64,000 bases of DNA from Chrysemys picta bellii (GCF_011386835.1 NC_088795.1:114159434-114223433); one strand, 5' to 3'. Shown: positions 33,568-46,260, counted from the stretch's first letter. A program made the numbers and translations. The notes: generated from the letters alone by a model not told the origin.

Positions 33568-34122
33568 TTTAGTGTCTCCAAAACATGGAAAAGGGACAAG
33601 AAGAAGGGAAACAAGTCAGATACTTATTGCTGCAAATTTATATTTCAAGGCCATTTCTTAAGTCCATGGTATTTTCTGAGGCTGCAGAATTGCTGCCAAC
33701 TGCATGCCCTGATAACACAGATAAAGAGATAAGGTGCCAACAATAAACTCATTAAGCAACTTTAACTTTAATACATGTGTAAGTAGCTTATTTATGTCTA
33801 ATTTTCTACTGTAGGTCAGCCCTTTCTTATACCTCACCAGAGACCAGTTCATATCTCAATGATGCTTTCTATGAAAGTGATTCATTTATACATTTTGGAG
33901 TTCAGACAGAGTTTCTGTATATATTCCCCCTCTTTTCCATACCTTCCGCATTGCTTTCTTGAACTCTTCGGAGAATGTTTCCTGCCTGACAGGGCAGAGA
34001 ACTTTCATTTCTGTTTCCTCTGCACACATTGGTCCACAATGTGACAGCCTTTGGCTGGGAAAGATAGACGTGGTGCATGTGGACCTCATAAAAGCTGTTG
34101 CTGGTTGTTCCACAGTGTCCTC

Positions 34123-34410
34123 TAAGACCTGGTCTACACACAAGTTTCGTGTGGTATAATTAATTTGGTTAAGGGTTTGATTTTTTTAAATTGAAATAGT
34201 TATACTGATTTAACCCCTAGTGTGGATGCAGTTAAACTAGTAATAGTGTGCCTTGTACCAATATAGTTATTCCCCTTCCCCTACAGGAATATGTGTACTG
34301 GCACATTTATACCAATATAACTGTATCCACACTAGGGCAGTTGTACAACTTAAACCACACTGGTATAGTTAAAGAGTTACAGCATTTGTATATAGACAAA
34401 GCCTTAGATT
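34123..34410. mobile_element. MITE with AAGACCTGGTCTACACA / TATAGACAAAGCCTTA ends
   Basis: About 288 bp with imperfect inverted ends (AAGACCTGGTCTACACAC against GTATATAGACAAAGCCTTA). Inner mirrored blocks include CTGATTTAACCCCTAGTGTGGAT and ATCCACACTAGGGCAG. It is non-coding. The terminal sequence groups it with the Harbinger-type ends seen at 50.8 kb. Confidence 0.65.
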
Positions 34411-35730
34411 AGTTAAATTAAATTCCTCTTCCCTTTCAGAAATTGATTTGTTGCCTTTGGGACAACTTTACTCCTTTGGCTCAGGCAGCAAAAGACCTCA
34501 TTCAAAGCTATATCAGATCAAGCATGCCTCTATTAGGGGTTTTACACCGGTTTAACAAGATCAATTTAAAATAAGTAACTGGCACAAGTTTTCTAGTATA
34601 GACATAAGACCTGAAAACTCTTGTTTTTTTATGGTTTATTTTTAAAATGCACAGGAAAGAACAATGTGCTCCTACCCACAGGTGCAAACAAGTCTTTCAG
34701 TTTTATTGGGTCTGGCTGGTCTGTGCACTAATGGCCTGATTTTTAGAGATGCTTAGAACCAACAACTTCCATTTGAATATCTTCTGCTATTTGCTTTCTA
34801 AATAAGTATTGTGCAAGACTTTTCTCACTTATCTTCAGATCTTTATGGGGTGTGGTGCAAATGTTTCAAGAAACTAATATGATGCATTATTTTTGGCTTC
34901 AAACAATTTTTTTCTAAGTGATAAATATATGTGTTTCTATTCCCTTCTACTTATATCCAATCATCAAAGCTTTTATTCAACATTTCAAGAAGCCACTTGA
35001 GAATGAGAACTCAATGTTATGAAAATGTGGCGGAGGGGGGGAAAAGGGGACGGTCATTTGAGTTTGGTTCTGAATAAGCTGTGACTCTTGGTTTCATGGT
35101 TTGTATTAAAAGGGATAAAAGAATTATTATAGTAGTGTTACAGTACGTCTCATCTATTGATGACTATTATGCTTCTGGTAAGACCATTACTGTCAATTGT
35201 AATACCTGAAAAAATGTTGTGAAAGCTTTAAAGAAATGGAGGTCTAATTATGTATCATCAGGTAATGCCTCAGCTGTAACATCCATGAAAGAAAATTAAG
35301 GTTATGCTCTTCCAGAATTATGCTCATCAGTTTAAGACATATTCATATCCAAGATAATGTTGAACAAAGCCAATTCTTTTAGTCTATCAAATTATGGTAA
35401 AACCTATGTTAGGTCTAATTTAGCTGGGACTAAAACCCAATATGGTTTGCAATACAAATTTGATTGCAAATGTTGTCAACATTTTCCTCTCTTCCTCACA
35501 AAACAGAAAACATTTAAGGAAATGAGGTTTAAGGTGATAAACTTTACCTCAGATGACATGAACTTCCTGCATATTGCAAAAATCTGCCACTAATTAGCAG
35601 ATTTGAAACATAAACACTGCAAATCTAGACTTGTTAAAAAATTTTTTTTGCAAACATTGGGCCAAATTCTCTCTACATGTGATGTACACAGTTGCTATTG
35701 ACTTGAATTGGGAGCTGCAGGCCCATAACA
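34411..35730. other. Intergenic stretch without recognised features
   Basis: A fragment at 34530-34610 resembles one end of the preceding MITE family (ends AGTATAGACATAAGACCTG). Otherwise AT-rich DNA with nothing recognised. Confidence 0.45.
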
Positions 35731-35731
35731 G

Positions 35732-35885
35732 GCAAAATAATGCACATTGGAAAACATAATCCTGACTATAGCTACAAAATGACAGGGTGTACATTAGTTG
35801 TTACCACTCAACAAAGAGATCTTGGAGTCATTATGAATAGTTCTCTGAGAACATCTGCTCAATGTGAAGCAGTTTCAAAAAGTGT
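35732..35885 (+). mobile_element. CR1 LINE, reverse transcriptase fragment (sister of 29186-29330)
   Basis: A short piece of the same CR1 ORF2 region as the copy at 29186-29330. Over about 125 bp the two differ at only about six positions, so they belong to one subfamily. The frame here reads NHPDYSYKMTG-like and then QQRDLGVIMNSSLRTSAQCEA, open in this fragment, and then leaves the CR1 sequence abruptly. Confidence 0.8.
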
Positions 35886-36224
35886 TGAAATAACAGCCCT
35901 TAGGACCAAGGTACTGTGTTTATTCATAAAACAGGTACAGCATGGGCAATGGCAGTGCAAAATTCTCTGCTCTTCCCTGTCTGTGTATCTCAAGCCTGAC
36001 TGGGAGGGGACAGCCCTTAGTAGTGAAAAGGTACCTCAGTCACTAGGGCTACCACTTTTTGGCTCTCTACTGAGACTGACAACTGTGGTGCCAATGTTAA
36101 TTGGGAACTAGGTTGACCACCAAACTCAGTTCCCATAGACCACTGTCAGCCTTTAGATAATAACTTGCATTCCCTACTTACTTGAATCAGATTTGAACTG
36201 ACAACGTAGAAGCAAAAAGCTGTG

Positions 36225-36297
36225 GGTAAAATCCTGGCCCCGTTGAAATCAATGGGAGTTTTGCCATTGACTTCAGTGGGGTCAGAATCTCATCCTC
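36225..36297. repeat. Short palindromic repeat (CATTGACTTCAGTGGGG family)
   Basis: The blocks TTGAAATCAATGG and CCATTGACTTCAGTGGGG mirror each other around GAGTTTTG. A sister copy lies at 37790-37857. It is a common small repeat of amniote DNA, class uncertain. Confidence 0.55.
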
Positions 36298-36299
36298 TT

Positions 36300-37495
36300 T
36301 TCATTTGATTCCACTTAGCCCTCTAGTATCCATGGCATGCAAATAACTAAAAATGTATAATTCATTAAAAGACAACTCATCTCTTCATAGTGCTTTGGTA
36401 TATTGCCTTTTTTCCATTCAACAGATATTGTCAAGAAATATAAGGACTGGAGGTGCAAGTTTAAAAATTGCATTGAAATATTTTTTGAAGTATGAATCTT
36501 TACATAACATTTAATGGTATAGTTTATTCTCCACTGCAACTTGTTCTCAAACTGCATCATTTTTGTAACTGTATTTCAAGCAAGGCATCCTTTTAAATTA
36601 GTTCCATGCTCTTATTTGGTTCCTTAACACTGATTCATTATAATAATTTGAGGTGGGAACTGCATAGTTAAAACTGGATCAGGTTTAGTTCTAATTTATA
36701 ATGACTAAAACCAATAGCCAGTTAAATTACAGCAGTGCTGTCCTGTTCCGTCTAATAAAATGTTAACTTTAAGCAAAATTATTAGATGGATAATAAGTTC
36801 ACTAAGGGAAAAAATGTAATAGAAACCAAACCCTCTCTTACAATCTTTGATCTGTACTATATTTCATGAAAGGAACTTAAATACAAAAGGGTTTATCCAT
36901 CAGAAAATATATCTAACCATCTGGAATGCCTATCTCCTGGAAATGTGTGTGTTTTGGCTACATACCAGGCCCACCTACCTGGAAAACAGGTTGGTCTTTT
37001 GAGCAAGGGTGGAAGAATCTGAGAGGCAATTTTAGATTTCCTAGAGCCCAAAAATTTCTACTGTCTGCTGCAAATGACTAACACAATATGATCAACAAAA
37101 TATACAGTGTAGATCTAATCTTATATAGAATGTAGCACACATTGTCAAATCTACTTGTAGGTTTGTGGATATATGCTAAGGGGTAGATTTTTATTTTTAG
37201 GTACGTACTGATGCATACCACTCATCTGAAATACTCAGACCCCTATGTAAAACTGCATTTATCCTAGAATCTAGTGTGTGATTTTTTTAGAGCTGGGAAC
37301 TCTACAAGAAATCTGCCAAGTAGTAAAGCAAATATGGGTTTTTAACATTTAACTTTACATTTTTTTGGACCTAGAATTAATTTAAAAAATTGATTAAACT
37401 CAATTTTATTAGGCAAACTCTGAAAGTGGGGTTCTATTAACTACCATTTGTAAAGGGTTTTGAAAATACAAATCTATGTCAAGCTGCTTTTGATA
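36300..37495. other. Intergenic stretch without recognised features
   Basis: AT-rich DNA, nothing recognised. Confidence 0.5.
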
Positions 37496-37499
37496 CTGT

Positions 37500-38370
37500 T
37501 TATCCCTTGTGAACCAGAGTAGGAATAGATGGGGCTACTTCCAGCCAACTTCAGTCTTCCTGATGAGCTTTTTCAGAAGGTTGTTTTGGGCAATTGCTCT
37601 TTCTCCATGTGGGACCTCTGTGTGGAGCTCCACAGGGTTCTTTCTTGTCTATGTTTTATTCCATGTATAAATGGGGCCACTACTGGAGGTTAGAAGGAGA
37701 CACATGCTACAGTGCTTTCTTTATTCCAATGACTTTCAGATCTATGTTTCTTTCTATAGATGTACTTGATACAGTTGAACATCCTGGGTGAAATCCAGGT
37801 GCCACTGAAGTCAATGGCAGAGCTCCCACTGACTATAATGGGGCCAGGATGTCACCCTTATGCCCTCAGTGTTTGATAGAAACTGGGTCCATGACCTGCA
37901 ATGACTTCCAGTTGTTTGTGACCTATACAGTACTAAATGGCTTGTGCCTTGCCTATTTGAGAAATTCTCTCTCTCCCTATATAACATACCAGTCTTACAA
38001 TCAGAGGTGGTGCTCAAGCCTGCGCATCTTCATTTAAGAGAGGAGGTTGCTAGCTGGGTTTTCTTCAGGAAGTACCCTTGGATGTGAAGCTTATACCTGC
38101 CTCCCACAGTCTGAAATAGCTTGAATCTGTTGAACCTTGGGGCATGCTTTGAATTTCATCTATAATCCTGGGCTTTTGGGGAAAGGTGCTGAAAACTTTG
38201 TTTATGGGAGAGGGTAGTGTGTTTTTGTTTGGCTAATATTGTTGGGTGAGGTGAAACTGCTTATTTGTGTACATCTTGTTTCAGAAATGTATTTTTCAGT
38301 TATGGTAAAGGTGCCTAGAGCACAGGATAGTTGTATTTGTGTTATATTAAATCTAAATAAATAAAAATAT
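37500..38370 (+). mobile_element. L2-type LINE relic, interrupted by a small palindromic repeat
   Basis: A plus-strand frame at about 37600-37790 reads LCGAPQGSFLSMFYSMYKW and, further on, MFLSIDVLDTV. This corresponds to the PQGS block and the segment after the ADD box of an L2-like reverse transcriptase. The ADD box itself is lost in a frameshift. A palindromic repeat sits at 37790-37857. The 3' part ends in a tail with 'aggtgcctagagcacaggat' and 'aaataaataaaaatata', typical of L2/MIR tails. It is very old and fully decayed. Confidence 0.6.
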
Positions 38371-39436
38371 AGAACAAATGCAAAATGTAATATTTGTGGC
38401 TTTACAGATCTTCTGGTGGTAAGCATAATTATGTCTGTGTCAAGATATATTTTAAAATATAAATACATACATCTCTGTGTGTGTGCATTTTACAACATTA
38501 TTTTTGGTTTGTAATTGTTGCCTAATGCATTTACTACTTCTGTGCCCTTCAACAGTAGTAATAGTGGATCAATGGAAGTAAATCAGTAATTAATTTATCT
38601 CTTTCCTAATTTTTCATTCTTAAATTACAAACACACACACATTTTGATCTTCCCAAAATTGAGAAAACTGTAGACCTCACATAAGCCTGTTTCCAGTCTA
38701 ATCTCGATATCAAAGGAATGCCTCCAAACTTTGTGTGAGTGTACACTAATGGTGGGTCTAACATAACATATTCTGAAGGGTTGATTCAGTTTAACGGAGG
38801 GCCAACGTGGTAAGTGCATTGAACAGTAGGCAAAGACTAGACAGAAAATTGCTATAGTAAATGATGTATATGTTTTGCCTGAATGTTAATATGGTTTTAT
38901 TAGTCTGCTATAGTATCAGTAGTAGGCAGGAAAAAACAGGAATGATATAAGAACAACTTAGTTGATCAGAACAAATCAAAGTTAGCTAGTTTCTCTCATT
39001 TATCCACTAAAACCAAAAGACCATGAAATATGGTATCATCTGGTTTCTGGCTGATTTGTTACAGGTGTTCCTGGTAAGCCCAGTCTCAAAAAAGAATTAA
39101 CATCCACCACTCTGGTAATGTTTAAATGTCATAAATAAAATAGCAGTGAGCATCCATTTTTTGAATTATGGGACACTCCATACAAAGAAAGAAAGTTTCA
39201 CCAGAATAAGATCTGAAACTCAACAGGAAGACATACTGTACTGTTCCTCACCTAAAAGCAACTACGCATTACTCTAACTAGTCTTTTCTTTCAGAGGGTC
39301 CGTCCTGAGTTATTAGACTGCACATTCTTTAATAGACAGATGCTGTCCCATGACACATGAAAAGGATAAGTGATGCCTGTCTTAGCTGGTGTTTTTGAAT
39401 GGGAAGCTCCATTAGCATCTGCCTCTGGATTCCCAC
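38371..39436. other. Intergenic stretch without recognised features
   Basis: AT-rich DNA with a small (AC)n run near 38631-38641. Nothing else recognised. Confidence 0.5.
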
Positions 39437-39668
39437 ACTCACAGTATATCTTCTAATCCTTGCTCTGATTTTTTTCTAGGGTTTGCACTTTTAATAGTTC
39501 ATTACTGGAGTAAGGTGGGAAAAAGTCTAGTATCTTTGGGGAACCAAAGCAACCATTGCTTCCCTGAAGATATCAGTCTTCTTTTCCACCCAGCTCCAAT
39601 AAGGAACTATTAAAAGTGCAAATCCAGGAGGGAAAATCAGAGCAAGGACTAGAAGATATACTGGGAGT
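39437..39668. repeat. Long imperfect palindrome (232-bp foldback)
   Basis: The left arm starts ACTCACAGTATATCTTCTA and the right arm ends TAGAAGATATACTGGGAGT. The arms, each about 110 bp, are complementary along their whole length with scattered mismatches, for example TTGCACTTTTAATAGTTC against GAACTATTAAAAGTGCAA. The centre is a small perfect stem AAGCAA/TTGCTT around CCA (39547-39561). No target duplication was seen. It is a foldback element, an inverted duplication or a hairpin-RNA locus. Confidence 0.85.
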
Positions 39669-39669
39669 A

Positions 39670-40380
39670 TGATGATTTCACACTTCAAAATTAAATTGAG
39701 AGAGATTAAAAAGGAAGCACTTCAGAGTGCAGTTTTGGCCTGTAAATGGGAAATTCAATGTTGTAAGTGATAGTCTACCTTTTACTGGACTAACTAGAAA
39801 TAATAGTAAAAAAAAAAAAGATCCTGAACTAGTAGCCACCCTTTTTCCTACTGAAAGAAAACCCTATTCTTTTGATATAACATTTTATGTGGGCGTTGGG
39901 TGGGAATGGGATGTATTATAATATTTAATGTATGCCACGTAAACTAGCACACACTTTAATTCCCCTCCCCACACACACCTTTCATGATTTAAAAGTGGGT
40001 CAGACAATCCCCAAGGCAAATATGAAAATATCACATTTTGAGAACAGCGTGGGTGTCAAAATATTTGCATGCATATATATACCGCTTTGGTAATGCAGAG
40101 AAGAAGTACAGCCATTTTTCAAGTTGACTTTAAAATATTTACCCTTTGGAAGTGACTAAAACTAGGAGCTTCTAAGAAACCGAAAAGTTAAAATAGAAGA
40201 TTATTTTCTGTTCACAAACCACATTCACAACAGTAAACTGCACTCCCAATTCCATCTACTCCTTTTCTCATGTCTGACCATAGTCTTTTAAAGAAAGAAC
40301 TAAAAATCTACATATGCAACAAAATAAACTAATCACTGTATTTTGATGTAAACCTCTTCCTTTCTGATATCTTTGTTGTC
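39670..40380. other. Intergenic stretch without recognised features
   Basis: AT-rich DNA, nothing recognised. Confidence 0.5.
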
Positions 40381-40384
40381 TCCT

Positions 40385-40490
40385 GCTGTTTGTCTAATTC
40401 AGATTGTCAGCTCCTTGAGTCAGGTTCAGTGTCTCTTATTCCTGTAGAGCATCATGCACAATTATGATGCTAAACAAATAATAAAATATA
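40385..40490 (+). repeat. LINE 3'-tail relic
   Basis: The blocks 'agattgtcagctccttgagt', 'gtgtctcttattcctgtaga' and 'tgatgctaaacaaataataa' match the tail type seen at 22905 and, on the other strand, at 43420. Confidence 0.5.
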
Positions 40491-42910
40491 TGAATATAGT
40501 CGAGGGCTGCCCACCTCCATGTACTCCACACAGTATCGCCAGCCCCAAACATTCACAAATCATGAATCAAAAAATCATGAGATTGGCTTAAAATAAAAAG
40601 AGATTTAAAATAAATAAGTGTTGGGTTCTTTTCATTTGCCTTCTGGTTTTTGAGCTCTTTAAGGTGAACTTGGGTCACATTTTCAATCTTTTCTCTGTAA
40701 ACACAAGGACTAGAAACTTACTTTTTTTTTTTTTTTTTTTTTACTATCATGTCACTAGGAGCTGGGACTGTAAATTAAACATAAAATGTTGCAAGACTCA
40801 CAATAAAATCACAAGAGTTAGTGACACTGTCCACAAAAAGCTGTGTGCCAGGGTCTCTGCATTCTACAGTAAATTGCTGTAGCTGGCTGGAAATTCTGTA
40901 GCACTGCCAATTAAATTAAATAAAATGGAGTTTTTTTAATGAATTAGATATGAAATAATATAATCACTGCAATAGCTCCTGTATTTATTTTGATATTCAA
41001 TGTATTTTAATCTCTGAACTTTCAGTTTTTGATACAGTGTGACTTTTTGTACCAACAATGCATAACTGCATTATAGAAGGTGGCGGAGGGGAAACTGGGG
41101 GTATGGTACAGGACAGTTTGGGGCGTTTAGTTACTGAGGAGTTGGTGACTGGAGGGTTAGCCCATTATCATGGATGTTTTTGCTAAAATGATCAGTGAAG
41201 TAGTCGATGTTGATATTTAAATTATCTACAGCTTGCAGAGTTAACTATTGAGATAAATTCCATATTGGCTGCATGCTAACAAACACCACATAGGTGGTCA
41301 GTTAAGCTTCAAAAGATAACAGAGTAATCACTACAGCCTACAGGAACTAGATGTACAATTTTAAAAAATGAAGTCTTAGAGTCTGCCATCTGATGATGGT
41401 TAGGCAGTAGATGTGAGCTTCCCCATACTCTTCTGTCAAATCCCTTCATACCTGAACCTGAAGGGACACTTTTCCACTCTGAACTGGAATTTGTCACCTT
41501 GTTTCTCAGGAGCATTTGTTGGACTATAATGAGCCAGGTTGTTTTAAAAATGGTCCTCAGAATGAAATGCTCCATATCAATTCATTACAATTCATCTACA
41601 GCTCCACCAAAATTACAGTCCTGACCTAAACTTTGAGAAGATAACATTTGTTTGCATTTGTGTGCCTAAATTGTGCATGCAATCACAGTATTTGTACTCA
41701 AATGACCATACGTAGTTGGTCCCGTGTGCATAAACTGCAATGATTGCACACATACTCCATTTAATTTCCAGTATATGTTGACATTCTACACATTTCTTAC
41801 GTCAGTGTAGGTGCACATTTTTGCACATGCACTGCAATCAGATGTTCAATGACACAAAATGCAGTATGGTGCCAAAAAACAGTAGCCTTCACTCAGAGGT
41901 GTTAGATAAAAACTTGCTTGGATTTGAGGGAAATGGATGGTTGAATTGCTTGCAGAGCCTACTCTGGCCATTAGTTCCAACATAGACGCCACTAAAGCTG
42001 AAGCTGGAGTTCACTGGAATTAATGGTAAATCAAATTTTCTGAGCTCTAAAGATCCATTTCTATTGAATTAACATTTCAGGATCTGATTAAGCAAATAGA
42101 AATTGCCTGACAGACCTGCTTCAATGTTTATTTCAGTAGTGATAGCTGCTGTGTCCTAATTCACACAACCAAGGTGGCAGCTCATTGTTTGATGGTTTCT
42201 CTTATCAAGGCTGGTTTAAGCTAGGCAGGGCCTCCTGTGGAATCATTTGAATCGCTCTTCCCCCATCATTAAAGTTGTATTGCATTTTACTTTTTTTAAG
42301 TACCCACAATTTCTAAATATTAAAGCATGTTGACCTGGGAAGGGAAGGAGTGCAGGGAAGGCTGGAAGAGAGTAGAGGGAAGATGGGAATGGGCTGGCTG
42401 GGGCATAGAGATGCAGGAAAGCAGTAGGCAGCCTGGAACAGCAATGAGAAAGGGTGCTGAAAGAAACTTCCAGACATGGGCAGCCAAGGAAGCAAGGAGG
42501 GAAAGGGGACCCTGAAGGAAGGCAGGAGCAGCAAAAGCAGGCAGGAGGGTTTCAGGGAAGACAATGGCAGAGAGGAAAGCAAACTGACCTTCCCCCTCAT
42601 GCGCAAGCCTAAACTCCAGATATCCCCTTGCCAGTGCTTGCCTCATGGTTCTCATCTCTGAGAAGATCTAGCCTCAGCAGAGCCTGGAGACAAACTGGCC
42701 TTGGGATTCAATGAGACAATGGGGTTCAGCTCAGCTTTCTCCCATTCACTCCTGGTGTGGTGGTAAAGTGACCAGTCTTGCTAGGTGAGGAGGGGGGAAT
42801 TTTAAGGTAAAGCAGCCCTCTCTCTTATTATATTAAAGACAACTTCTAACTTCTTCAAAACTAATTTAGTTTGAATGCAAAGTTCTACTTCCTGCATATG
42901 AAAAGGGTCC
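40491..42910. other. Intergenic stretch, mostly unassigned
   Basis: There is a T22 run at 40721-40742. A block at 41640-41840 resembles 32550-32700 (GCATTTGTGTGCCTAAAT-like motifs). A purine-rich segment at 42330-42590 opens several frames on both strands without known similarity. No exon recognised. Confidence 0.45.
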
Positions 42911-42913
42911 CAC

Positions 42914-43290
42914 TGTCACAACTGGGACACAGGCAGCCTGACCTGGTGGTCTGAGCGGGAGCCAGGCCAGGTTAGATACCAGGAGATCAGAGTCCAGGAC
43001 AGAGGGCAAAGCAAGAGCCAGTTGTCAGGCAGTAGGAGCAGGTAATGTAAGGGAAGCCATCCTATGCAGGGGAAACTCAGTTGCATGGACAACTTCCTGG
43101 TCCTGTGCTTGGTTTAAATAGAAGGGAACCAATTAGGACCCCCCCAGCATTCCATCAATCAGATCCCAGGACTGGAGTCCTCTGTCAGAGTTCAGCTTCC
43201 AGTTCTAGCAACTGTTTGCAGGTCAGAACTTGTTCGTGCCTCAGTACCCTTTGGACTAGGGTCTGAGACCCAGAGTGCCTGATGCCCACG
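42914..43290 (+). repeat. LTR-like interspersed repeat, unclassified
   Basis: It begins TGTCACAACTGGGACAC and contains a TTTAAATAGAAGG TATA-like block. A parallel order of blocks occurs around 56640-57780 (aggagtcag/caggagcagg motifs, a TTTAAATAG block, an 'ccaatcagg'/'ccaattagg' block). The shape fits a solo LTR of a gypsy- or ERV-type element, but I could not fix the right end or a target duplication. Confidence 0.45.
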
Positions 43291-43414
43291 GAACTCTGTG
43301 GGAGTCCCCATTTATAAGTACAAGGGGAGAATGTAACCTCCTCTCTCAAATGTAATGATAGGAAGAGCCTTTATCATTCTCCTTTACAGATCAATGAGAA
43401 TAGTTAAAATACCC

Positions 43415-44035
43415 ACAATTATTTATTATTATTTGTATTACTGTTGCACCTTGGAGTCCTAGTCATAGGTCAGAACCCGTTGTGCTAGGTGCTGTACAAA
43501 CACAGATCAAAAAGATGGTCCCTGTCCCCAAAATCTTACAATCTAAGTAAGACACAAAAGACAGCAGGGAGTAGTGCAGGGAACCAATAAGAGACTACTG
43601 ATCTGTCTGATAGGCTGTGGTCTCAGCACACCAGTGGCCTCACAGAAAAGGAGAATTTTAAGAAGGCATTTGAAGGTGGATCATGAGGCAGCTTTGCAGA
43701 TGTTTATGGGGAATGCCTCCCAAGCATGAGGGGCAGCATGGGAGGAAACCATGAAGGTGCTTGTTTGAAAATTTAAAAAGTGGGCGATGGAGGCTGGCTT
43801 CACAGACCAATTGGAGGTGAGAGTCGACAATTCAGTAGCAAATGAGACGTAAGGTAGTGTGGGATAGGCTGTGAAGGGCTTTGAATGGAAAGATAAATAG
43901 CTTATGTTTGAGGTGATAGAAAATGTGGGGTCAGTTAAGGGATGCAAAGAGAGAAGTGGTCAAAGCAACAGGAAATGATCTTTGCAGTAGCATTCTGAAT
44001 GGATAGGAGTGGGGCAAGACTGCAGAAACCTGCAA
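43415..44035 (-). mobile_element. Old LINE 3' region, family uncertain
   Basis: On the plus strand it begins 'ttattattatttgtattact' and continues 'ggtgctgtacaaacacagat' and 'ccctgtccccaaaatcttac'. Later come 'gtgaagggctttgaatggaa' and 'ctttgcagtagcattctgaatgg'. This series is a common ancient amniote repeat. I read it as a LINE tail on the minus strand (L3/CR1-like), without certainty about the family. Confidence 0.55.
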
Positions 44036-44449
44036 TCCCAAATAGTCTTTTTTTAAACAAAAAAAATCTTGCTCACAACTGAAGAAGACAGTAGATTCTA
44101 AACTGCAATTGATTTGGGACCTTCAATATGAAATTCATTCTTTTGCCAAGCTTGCATCACGATAAGTGATCTTTACCATACTAAGTACTTTGTTGGCTTT
44201 ATAAATCATAGGTTTATAAAGATTAGAGATGGAAAATTCATTGCTGTTGTTTGTCTAATCAATTCCAGCCTCTGGTCAGTGTAGGATGGTTCTCTACAGC
44301 AGGTCTTCCATAGTTTTATTCAGTCCAGTTTCAATGGACATTGTTTCTGATAAATGCACATATAGTCTCTTTCTCTACATCTCACTCAACTGCATGATAT
44401 TAGGTTTGGGGTAAAAAGATGTCAGATTAAGTCACACTACCCATGCCAC
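44036..44449. other. Intergenic stretch without recognised features
   Basis: AT-rich DNA, nothing recognised. Confidence 0.5.
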
Positions 44450-44770
44450 TTTTTCCCTGGAGAGTGTCTTCAGCTGTGAATATATATACTCTAATGACAG
44501 TCAGCTGTCATGTCTGTAAACATACATTTACCTCCTATTAAGGGCTATTTGCCCCTCTCTGTGACCTTTCACCAGTTCTCCATACCCTGGCCATGTGGCA
44601 CAGATGGTATAATCCTGTCAGGATAAAGCAGGTGATGGTGCTGTTCTGTGTTTAGTAATCAGTGACTGTAATTAGCCAGACTGGACGCAGACTCAGATAA
44701 TAGGGCAGGCAGCCAGCTGCCAGTCATGAGACTTTTCCTGTGGATTGTGGTAGATGGAAAGAGGGGGGGA
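44450..44770. promoter_or_regulatory. Candidate conserved non-coding element A
   Basis: A non-repetitive stretch of balanced composition with several textbook factor-site shapes close together: CAGCTGTCATG, CAGCTG near 44714, TAATTAGCC and CAGATGG. It contains no repeat that I can recognise and no frame of note. In a gene-poor region upstream of a regulatory gene such an island is a plausible enhancer. This is an inference from look alone. Confidence 0.25.
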
Positions 44771-45899
44771 GAATATAAAGAGGCCACACATTTTTTTTCT
44801 ATCATGCTATACAGAGAGCAGTTAAAAATGGCCCATATTTGTGCATATCATTTGCCAATATGAAAATACTATATTTAAATTAAATTAATCTGCAAAAATA
44901 CATTTCACATCAAAGGAACACCAATGGCTTTTAGTTAGTATTGTTCAAAAGAGAAATTGTTAAAACCTGAAGGTTTTATGTGATTTATAATACAGAGTAT
45001 CATAAAGCTCTATGCTGATTTGAAGAACATTCTGCCACCTAATATATATTATATAATATGTAGTTTTCTAGATGCATTTGGTTGATTCCTAAATTGATTT
45101 CCCGAGGAGACAGAATCAGTTAGATATTGATCAACCACATCCAGAGAGTAGGATTTTAAAATTCAGGGCTAGTTGCAAACCATTCATTTAGCAAATAGTG
45201 AGAATTAAGGAAAATGTAAAGAAAAATAATTATTGTAAATAATTAGTATTGGCAAATTATAACAGAAACAGAACTAAAATAACTGTAAATAGGAATTTAT
45301 AGAAAAAACAGGAAGGGATCCCAAAGAAATGTTTTTAGCAGAGTTTTACTTCCCTTCACTGATTTAGTTAGTCTTTCTCCCTTCTGATTCTATATGAAAG
45401 TGTGTGCTTAGACAATATGCAGCCAGCAAACAATAGCATTTAAAAGAACTAAAAAGCAAACTCAACAAATAATATTTGGATGTGAAATATGACTCATAGT
45501 TTCCTGGATGTTACAAAACTGTCTACGCTGTACAGAAGCTTGTACTTATAGCTTATATGGTAAAAGAGGTTTTATAACAAAAGAGGGCCACCAATAGTAT
45601 CTCACAAGACTAAGACAAGATAATGTTAACTACTTTCAGGATTTTAAAATATATTTATTTTTTCCTGCATTTAATGTGAACCCTTCCCATTATTACAGAA
45701 CCTCTAATAATTAAAGATATTTAAATACATTTAAAAAGAAAAAAGCAAATTTAGAAATGAGCCGACTTTCCACTTTCTTTTATTTCATTTATTCCAATCA
45801 CCTTTTCTCCCCTTCAAAATGATGCTATTTTATCTGTAAAGAACAATCACCTTAATCTTTTGTAGGAGTAGACAATAATTTCAATTTCCATGCATTTAT
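44771..45899. other. Intergenic stretch without recognised features
   Basis: Very AT-rich DNA without a recognisable gene or repeat. Confidence 0.5.
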
Positions 45900-46260
45900 G
45901 AAAAGACAGTCTTAACTAGACCACAGAATGAGATATTGCATCTATAAATAAATTATTCAGAGCTGGGAGCTGAGATGGGGTTACCCATTACCATTGTTAG
46001 ATGAGCATGCAAAGCCTGACCCTGGAGTGCAGCTGTTGTCTTTGTGATCAGGATTCTTCATTTCCCATTGTTTATGTGATTACAGCATACAAGTCTGGGG
46101 CGAGGGGGGGGGCAGTGTGGGGTAAGAGGATGTCTGTGCATTGATAACATTTGGCACTATCACTGATTGCAATGATAGGAGTCTCAGCTGCAGTGCTATC
46201 GGTGTGCAGAAACAGGCCTTTTGAGTATTCCCCTCCCTGAATCAGCAATTTCAGCGGATC
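45900..46260. promoter_or_regulatory. Candidate conserved non-coding element B
   Basis: A repeat-free block with ATTGTTAGATGAGCATGCAA, CAGCTGTTGTCTTTGTGATC and CATTTCCCATTGTTTATGTG. Adjacent SOX-like (ATTGTT) and E-box/homeobox-like sites give it an enhancer-like look. There is no coding signal. The call is a guess until aligned to other amniotes. Confidence 0.25.
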
